A program made the translations under genes and the position numbers. The notes under the pieces were generated by a model. The model saw only the letters and a program-made list of their open reading frames with translations, was not told the origin of the DNA and did not search any database. From positions 1-34,732 of the forward strand of contig JADFNF010000002.1 of assembly GCA_022563485.1 (NCBI GenBank): a DNA stretch of 34,732 nt, read 5' to 3'. Source of the stretch: Fidelibacterota bacterium. Lineage in GTDB: Bacteria; Fidelibacterota; Marinisomatia; SCGC-AAA003-L08; TS1B11. The number at the start of each line of letters is the position of its first letter. The first letter of the stretch is position 1. Below are positions 30,301 to 34,732 of this stretch, one piece after another.

Positions 30301-31151
30301 AAGAGCGCCACTTCCGGGACACCCGATTTTTTGAGGGCAGCGACACCCTCAACGGTCAGCTCCGTGCCCGCTTCTGCCACCACTTCGCCGGTCTCGGTAT
30401 TCACCACATCGGCCCCCAGGGTGCGACCCGCCAGGTCCTCCCCCGAAACTTTGGTCAACTTGACATCTTCGATCAGGTCGAAGGCTCTGAACAGGTCTTC
30501 ATTGGTGGAGTAGCCGATGGCCCGTAGCAGCAAGGTAGCTGGAAATTTCCGACGCCGGTCGATAATGGCATACAGGCAATCATAAATATCGGTGGTAAAA
30601 TCGACCCAGGATCCACGGAACGGAATGATCCTGGCTTGATAAATGCTAGTGCCGTTGGGATGCTTGCTCTCTTCGAAGAATACACCCGGCGAACGCTGTA
30701 GTTGGCTGACGATGATTCGCTCGGCCCCGTTGATGATGAAGGTCCCCCGGTCGGTCATGAAGGGGACATTGCCAAAGAATACATCCTGTTCGATGCTCTG
30801 AGCGTATACCGACTTGTCCTGTTCGTCGGTGATGTGAAGTATGAGCCGGACCTTGAGCGGCACGGTAAAGCTGACCCCTCGGTCCAGACATTCTCTTACC
30901 GTGTACCGGGGCCTCCCGAGATGGTAACTCACATATTCCAGCACATAATTGCCGTGGCTATCCTCTACCGGGAACATGCTCCGAAAGACAGCTTCCAGCC
31001 CTTTCTGCTCCCGATTGTCGATAGGGACCTTATCCTGCAGGAACTCCTCATAGGATGAGGTTTGGATCGCCAGCAAATCGGGGATTGTGGCGACCGATTC
31101 CCTGTGGGTAAAGAAATGCCGCTCATGATTAGTATTCGAGCTTATAGGCAC
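27378..31151 (-). CDS. rpoB: DNA-directed RNA polymerase subunit beta
   Basis: 1257 residues from a GTG start with a perfect AGGAGG 7 nt upstream. Beta forms one jaw of the polymerase. The rifampicin region reads [20 protein letters not shown] then [20 protein letters not shown], with wild-type residues at the common resistance positions (Asp of MDQ, His of THK, Ser of RRIS). Conserved blocks include [20 protein letters not shown] and [20 protein letters not shown]. The protein is shorter than the 1342 of E. coli, so some lineage insertions are absent. rplL lies 75 nt upstream and rpoC 13 nt downstream. Confidence 0.99.
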   Translation of the reverse strand: [1257 protein letters not shown]

Positions 31152-31158
31152 GCCAAGC

Positions 31159-31164
31159 CCTCCT
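31159..31164 (-). promoter_or_regulatory. Ribosome-binding site of rpoB
   Basis: A perfect AGGAGG seven bases before GTG at 31151. It decides the rpoB start ([14 protein letters not shown]) in preference to any later ATG and shows that this organism uses canonical Shine-Dalgarno signals at least for some genes. Confidence 0.85.
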
Positions 31165-31226
31165 GGTGTAAACCGAGTCTACTGGGGTAGTAAGTTGTGA
31201 TAGGAAAAATAATCAGCGTCAATCGG

Positions 31227-31607
31227 CTATTTCAACTCGACGGTGGCGCCAGCTTCTTCAAGCTTGGTCTTGATACTTTCGGCCTCATCTTTCGCAATCC
31301 CCGCTTTCACATCGTTGGGGGCATTATCCACCAGTTCCTTAGCCTCTCGCAGTCCCAAAGTGGTGATTTCACGCACAGCCTTGATCACGTTGATCTTCTT
31401 TTCACCGAACGAAGTTAAAACGACGGTGAATTCGGTCTGCTCTTCGGCAACTTCAGTATCGGCAGCCGGACCGGCGGCGGCCACCGCCACGGGGGCGGCG
31501 GCGGTTACGCCAAATTTTCCTTCAATGTCCTTGATCAGATCTGAAATCTCCAGCATATTTGCTGATTCCAGGTAGCCTAAAACATCTTCACGTGTGACTG
31601 TAGTCAT
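31227..31607 (-). CDS. rplL: 50S ribosomal protein L7/L12
   Basis: 126 residues from ATG with AGGAGC 7 nt upstream. L7/L12 dimers form the flexible stalk that recruits translation GTPases. The N-terminal dimer domain (to ~40) includes [20 protein letters not shown]. An Ala/Pro-rich hinge ([20 protein letters not shown]) follows, and then the C-terminal domain [20 protein letters not shown] and [19 protein letters not shown]. It begins 19 nt after rplJ. Confidence 0.98.
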   Translation of the reverse strand: MTTVTREDVLGYLESANMLEISDLIKDIEGKFGVTAAAPVAVAAAGPAADTEVAEEQTEFTVVLTSFGEKKINVIKAVREITTLGLREAKELVDNAPNDVKAGIAKDEAESIKTKLEEAGATVELK

Positions 31608-31626
31608 TTAAAACGCTCCTATTATT

Positions 31627-32148
31627 TCACGAAGTTTTTTGGTCTTTAAGTGCCGATAACAGCTGCCCGAGCTGGGTCATGGAGGCACTGAGGGTCCCGG
31701 CCAGACGGGTCATGGGCTGTTGGATGGCCGATAACAGTATACCCAACAATACCTCCTTGGATGGCAGGCTCGCCAACGTTTGCGCCCGGGTCGCCGGCAA
31801 GCGCTGCCCATCAAGGACAATCCCGGTAATCTTAGGCACGTCGTCGTTATTTTTGCTGAACTCGCGTAAGATCCTGGCCGGCTCAGACGGATCGCCATCG
31901 GTGAAGGCCAGGGCGGTCTGCCCAATCATGAATTCGTCTATCTCCCCGATGCCTGCGTCCTGCGCCGCAATACGCAGCAGCGTCTTCTTTACCACCACAT
32001 AATTGATGCTGCTGGCCTGCAATTCGGCCCGCAGCTCGCTGGCCTTGGGTGCCGATAGCCCCTTATAATCGGTGAAGTATATGACCGCCGCGCCTCGGAG
32101 CTGTGCGGCTGTCTTCTCAACAATTGCAATTTTATGGGGCGGCGGCAT
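31627..32148 (-). CDS. rplJ: 50S ribosomal protein L10
   Basis: 173 residues from ATG. L10 anchors the L7/L12 dimers at the stalk base. The N-terminal domain has AIVEKTAAQLRGAAVIYFTD, YKGLSAPKASELRAELQASS and INYVVVKKTLLRIAA. The C-terminal helix ends SMTQLGQLLSALKDQKT, where the L12 dimers bind. Only 16 nt separate it from rplA, so the long L10 leader known from E. coli and Bacillus has no room between the genes. Confidence 0.97.
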   Translation of the reverse strand: MPPPHKIAIVEKTAAQLRGAAVIYFTDYKGLSAPKASELRAELQASSINYVVVKKTLLRIAAQDAGIGEIDEFMIGQTALAFTDGDPSEPARILREFSKNNDDVPKITGIVLDGQRLPATRAQTLASLPSKEVLLGILLSAIQQPMTRLAGTLSASMTQLGQLLSALKDQKTS

Positions 32149-32164
32149 GCTGGGTAATTACCTG

Positions 32165-32854
32165 TTAGAGTAGGGTTGACCTATCGATCTTTATGCCCGG
32201 TCCCATCGTCGTAGAGACCGTGAGTTTCCCCAAATAGGTTCCCTTGGCGGCGGCGGGCTTGGCACGCATGATCGCATCCAACAACGACTGGAGATTTTCC
32301 GAAATTTGCTCCACCGAAAAAGAAACTTTACCAATCGCTGCATGAATGATACCGTACTTATCTACCCGAAATTCAATTTTACCGGCTTTGAGCTCTTTCA
32401 CCGTTTTGGCAATATCCTGGGTAACCGTTCCGGCCTTGGGGCTCGGCATGAGTTTGCGGGGACCTAAAACCGAGCCAAGTTTCCCCACCTCCCGCATCAT
32501 ATCCGGGGTGGCCACCACCGCATCGAAACCGAACCAGCCGCCCTTGACCTTCTTGATCAGATCATCGGCCCCGGTGAAATCGGCGCCGGAATCCTCGGCC
32601 TCTATGGCCTTCTCCCCCTTGGCGAACACCAGCACCTTGATAGACTTGCCGGTGCCGTGAGGCAGATTCACCGTCCCTCGCACCATCTGGTCCGCGTGGC
32701 GGGGATCGACCGCTAAATTGGCCACCACTTCCACACTTTCATCAAATTTAGCGTGAGCGCCCTGCTTCAGCAGCTCAACCGCCTCGGTCAACGGATAGTT
32801 CCGGTTTCGATCAATCTTTTCCAGTGCAGCGCGATACGCCTTCCCATGCTTCAT
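32165..32854 (-). CDS. rplA: 50S ribosomal protein L1
   Basis: 229 residues from ATG. L1 forms the mobile stalk that releases E-site tRNA. It has [40 protein letters not shown] and the conserved [20 protein letters not shown], plus the C-terminal [20 protein letters not shown] and [20 protein letters not shown]. It starts 3 nt after rplK. L1 autoregulates the rplK-rplA mRNA in E. coli; only 4 nt precede rplK here. Confidence 0.98.
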   Translation of the reverse strand: MKHGKAYRAALEKIDRNRNYPLTEAVELLKQGAHAKFDESVEVVANLAVDPRHADQMVRGTVNLPHGTGKSIKVLVFAKGEKAIEAEDSGADFTGADDLIKKVKGGWFGFDAVVATPDMMREVGKLGSVLGPRKLMPSPKAGTVTQDIAKTVKELKAGKIEFRVDKYGIIHAAIGKVSFSVEQISENLQSLLDAIMRAKPAAAKGTYLGKLTVSTTMGPGIKIDRSTLL

Positions 32855-32857
32855 CGG

Positions 32858-33283
32858 CTAGCCCTCCACCACGATGCCCATGCTTCGGGCAGTGCCGTTG
32901 ATCATCTTCATGGCCGCTTCCTCAGTGACGGCATTCAGATCGGGCATTTTGATACGCGCAATCTCACGGACTTGTTCCATGGTGACCTTGCCGACCTTTT
33001 CCCGGTTAGGCTCACCGGACCCCTTCGGAATATTGGCCGCCTTGATCAGGAGCACCGACGCCGGGGGCGTCTTGGTGATAAAGGAGAATGACCGATCGAC
33101 ATACACCGTGATCTCCACCGGAATGATCATCCCGGTCTGGTCCTGGGTTTTGGCGTTGTAGGCCTTACAGAATTCCATAATATTAACACCATGCTGCCCC
33201 AAGGCCGGGCCCACGGGGGGAGCAGGTGAGGCCTGGCCGGCCGGAAGCTGCAACTTGATATAACCACTAATTTTCTTGGCCAC
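32858..33283 (-). CDS. rplK: 50S ribosomal protein L11
   Basis: 141 residues from a GTG start, the normal length. L11 binds the GTPase centre of 23S rRNA. The N-terminal domain has [20 protein letters not shown] followed by [20 protein letters not shown]. The C-terminal rRNA-binding domain has [20 protein letters not shown] and [15 protein letters not shown]. The Pro-rich loop, site of thiopeptide resistance, looks normal. It lies 4 nt after nusG. Confidence 0.98.
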   Translation of the reverse strand: MAKKISGYIKLQLPAGQASPAPPVGPALGQHGVNIMEFCKAYNAKTQDQTGMIIPVEITVYVDRSFSFITKTPPASVLLIKAANIPKGSGEPNREKVGKVTMEQVREIARIKMPDLNAVTEEAAMKMINGTARSMGIVVEG

Positions 33284-33287
33284 GGTC

Positions 33288-33854
33288 TTACTTCTCTAGT
33301 TCAACTTGTAGAAAATCCAGCTCCACCGGGGTCGGTCGCCCGAATATGGAAACGGTCACTTTCACCTTCTGCTTGTCATCGTTGATCTCCTCGACGAAGC
33401 CGGTAAAATCAATGAACGGACCGTCCACCACTTTAATCGGATCGCCCACATGAAATTTGTGGGCCAGCACCTCACGGCCCTCCTTGCCCTCCACTTCACC
33501 CAGAATGCGACTGACTTCCGCATCCCTCAAGGGGATCGGTTCACCCTTGGGGCCTACAAAACTCATCACTCCCGGCACGTTCTCAATGAGGTAGCGAACC
33601 TCCTTGGTGAGATTCAGACGAATGAGTACATACCCGGGGAAAAAGACCTTGTTACGAACCCGTTTCTTCCCATCCCGCATTTCCACGACATTCTCGGAAG
33701 GCACCAAGATATCGCCGATATGATCCTGTAGATTGGCTTCATCGGCTTCATATGATATGGTATCCCGGGCCTTTTTCTCCTTCCCCGAGATCACCCGGAG
33801 GGAAAACCACTCCATCTCAGCAGGGACTTTCGTGAATGCCGCCATCGCAATCAC
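33288..33854 (-). CDS. nusG: Transcription elongation/antitermination factor NusG
   Basis: 188 residues from a GTG whose last two bases run into the secE stop (4-nt overlap, GTGA). An ATG three codons later (33845) and one at codon 14 ([11 protein letters not shown]) are possible starts. NusG couples RNA polymerase to Rho or the ribosome. The NGN domain covers [20 protein letters not shown] and [20 protein letters not shown]. The KOW domain is [20 protein letters not shown] and [17 protein letters not shown]. The Leu-Arg after Trp-Phe-Ser resembles Bacteroidetes-group NusG. Confidence 0.97.
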   Translation of the reverse strand: MIAMAAFTKVPAEMEWFSLRVISGKEKKARDTISYEADEANLQDHIGDILVPSENVVEMRDGKKRVRNKVFFPGYVLIRLNLTKEVRYLIENVPGVMSFVGPKGEPIPLRDAEVSRILGEVEGKEGREVLAHKFHVGDPIKVVDGPFIDFTGFVEEINDDKQKVKVTVSIFGRPTPVELDFLQVELEK

Positions 33855-34033
33855 AAGATAAATGAGACGATGCGGGACAGACCGAAGTCCACAGCGAACA
33901 GAAATATCACCAGGATGAGCGACAACACCAACACGACGGTCGTGGAACCACGCAATTCACTGGCAGTAGGCCACGAGACCTTTTTCATTTCGAATTCGAC
34001 GCCTTTGAAAAATTCTTTGAGCTTGGTTATCAT
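33851..34033 (-). CDS. secE: Protein translocase subunit SecE
   Basis: 60 residues from ATG. SecE clamps SecY with one tilted membrane helix. An amphipathic N-terminal helix (KLKEFFKGVEFEMKKVSWPT) with the conserved KKVSWPT motif precedes the single membrane segment STTVVLVLSLILVIFLFAVD. This is the short single-span form found outside the Enterobacteria. It lies 65 nt after tRNA-Trp and overlaps nusG. Confidence 0.97.
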   Translation of the reverse strand: MITKLKEFFKGVEFEMKKVSWPTASELRGSTTVVLVLSLILVIFLFAVDFGLSRIVSFIL

Positions 34034-34098
34034 TTACTGCTTCTGCGCCTACTCAGCCCGCGGGAGGTTGCTGCCATGCTTTGCCCAACCCTGACCAG

Positions 34099-34171
34099 CA
34101 GGTGAGGCAGGAATCGAACCCGCAACCCCCGGTTTTGGAGACCGGTGCTCTACCAATTGAGCTACTCACCT
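34099..34171 (-). tRNA. tRNA-Trp (anticodon CCA)
   Basis: A full cloverleaf can be folded by eye. The acceptor stem AGGTGAG/CTCACCT pairs in all seven positions. The D stem is GCTC/GAGC with GG in the loop. The anticodon stem is CCGGT/ACCGG around loop CTCCAAA, giving CCA. The T arm is GCGGG-TTCGAAT-CCTGC with one G-T pair, and the discriminator is G as in bacterial tRNA-Trp. The 3' CCA is not encoded (the next bases are CTG). It sits between rpmG and secE, 12 nt from rpmG, the common tuf-tRNA-Trp-secE arrangement, so it is probably cut out of the mRNA precursor. Confidence 0.97.
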
Positions 34172-34183
34172 AAGGGAACTTAG

Positions 34184-34345
34184 CTACTTTGTTTCCCGAT
34201 GGACGGTATGCGTCCTGCACCATCGGCAATATTTGCTATGTTCGATCCGCTCTGGGTGGCTACGGCGGCTTTTGGTCGTGGTATAGCGCGAGCGCTTGCA
34301 TTCCACGCACTCCAAAATCGCTAAAGATCTCTTGCTATTGCCCAT
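34184..34345 (-). CDS. rpmG: 50S ribosomal protein L33 (zinc-binding form)
   Basis: A 53-residue gene read directly from the minus strand: ATG at 34345, TAG at 34184-34186. It begins MGNSKRSLAILECVECKRSR, then YTTTKSRRSHPERIEHSKYC and RWCRTHTVHRETK. Cys13/Cys16 and Cys40/Cys43 form two CxxC pairs, so this is the zinc (C+) form. L33 is a small protein near the E site of the 50S. It lies 19 nt after tuf and 12 nt before tRNA-Trp, a frequent arrangement. Confidence 0.96.
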   Translation of the reverse strand: MGNSKRSLAILECVECKRSRYTTTKSRRSHPERIEHSKYCRWCRTHTVHRETK

Positions 34346-34364
34346 AGATTATGGATTCGAGTGG

Positions 34365-34732
34365 TTACTCGATCACCTTGGTGACCACCCCGGCTCCCAC
34401 CGTGTGGCCCCCTTCGCGGATGGCAAACCGCAACTCCTGGTCCATGGCGATGGGTATAATCAACTCCACGTCCATGTTCACATTGTCTCCGGGCATCACC
34501 ATCTCAATCCCGTCCGGCAGGGTCACCGCCCCCGTCACGTCCGTCGTGCGAAAATAAAACTGGGGACGGTAATTATTGAAAAACGGCGTGTGACGACCGC
34601 CCTCCTCCTTCTTCAGCACGTAGACCTCGGCCTTGAACTTGGTGTGGGGCGTGATGGATCCGGGCTTGGCGATCACCATGCCCCGGCGCAGAAACTCCTT
34701 GTCAATGCCCCGCAGCAGCAACCCCAGGTTAT
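34365..34732 (-). CDS. tuf: Elongation factor Tu, second copy (3' part; 5' end beyond window)
   Basis: The last 122 codons of a second tuf gene, open to the right edge; nothing suggests a pseudogene. The sequence, from [20 protein letters not shown] to the end [15 protein letters not shown], is identical at the protein level to the complete copy at 18778-19968 and covers EF-Tu domain 3 and the end of domain 2. The DNA differs at ten silent positions. It leads into rpmG, tRNA-Trp, secE and nusG, the usual setting of the tufB-type copy. Confidence 0.97.
   Translation of the reverse strand, partial: NLGLLLRGIDKEFLRRGMVIAKPGSITPHTKFKAEVYVLKKEEGGRHTPFFNNYRPQFYFRTTDVTGAVTLPDGIEMVMPGDNVNMDVELIIPIAMDQELRFAIREGGHTVGAGVVTKVIE

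Noticed and set aside
31152-31226. Possible attenuator hairpin between rplL and rpoB, as in E. coli
   Set aside because: Only a four-pair stem (around 31180-31192) can be drawn and no U-tract follows; the spacer mainly contains the rpoB ribosome-binding site.
34365-34732. The short tuf frame at the right edge as a truncated pseudogene
   Set aside because: The frame stays open to the last base of the window and is identical in protein to the complete copy, so the cut is the window edge.

Overview
The window is almost entirely one very long, one-directional (minus strand) block of translation and transcription genes, about 30 kb from position 34732 down to 4351. It is followed on the same strand by three cell-envelope genes between 4294 and 1. 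I infer a Gram-negative bacterium: there is a signal-peptide-bearing Omp85/BamA-like outer-membrane protein at the left edge. The NusG N-terminus ([11 protein letters not shown]) and the overall protein style look most like the Fibrobacteres-Chlorobi-Bacteroidetes superphylum. A candidate phylum such as Marinimicrobia or Calditrichota is plausible, but that is an impression and not a placement.

Layout in the direction of transcription (right to left): a second tuf copy cut by the right edge (34732-34365), rpmG, tRNA-Trp(CCA), secE, nusG, rplK, rplA, rplJ, rplL, rpoB, rpoC (34345-23087). Next is a 135-bp spacer with two candidate promoters, the longest gap in the ribosomal block. It is followed by the str genes rpsL, rpsG, fusA, tuf (22951-18778), the S10 genes rpsJ to rpsQ (18754-13836), the spc genes rplN to secY, map, infA, rpmJ (13839-7228), and the alpha genes rpsM, rpsK, rpsD, rpoA, rplQ (7189-4351). 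Gene gaps are mostly 0-30 nt, with many 1-4 nt stop/start overlaps, so this reads as fused operons. adk, often found between secY and map, is absent here.

After rplQ, with only 56 nt between, comes a secreted GHL10/YngK-type glycosidase-like protein (4294-3131). A gene-free stretch of about 410 bp follows. Then comes a GtrA domain fused to a GT39/ArnT-type membrane glycosyltransferase (2720-810). Two bases later starts the Omp85-like outer-membrane protein (807-1), which continues past the left edge.

The bulk of the window is conserved housekeeping DNA; I see no mobile elements, CRISPR or defence genes, and no evidence of a wholly new system. The points most worth a second look are the GtrA-GT39 fusion next to an Omp85-like protein, the lysine-rich extension of ribosomal protein L5, the mosaic divergence between the two tuf copies, and the lack of room for the classical autoregulatory leader RNAs of ribosomal proteins.
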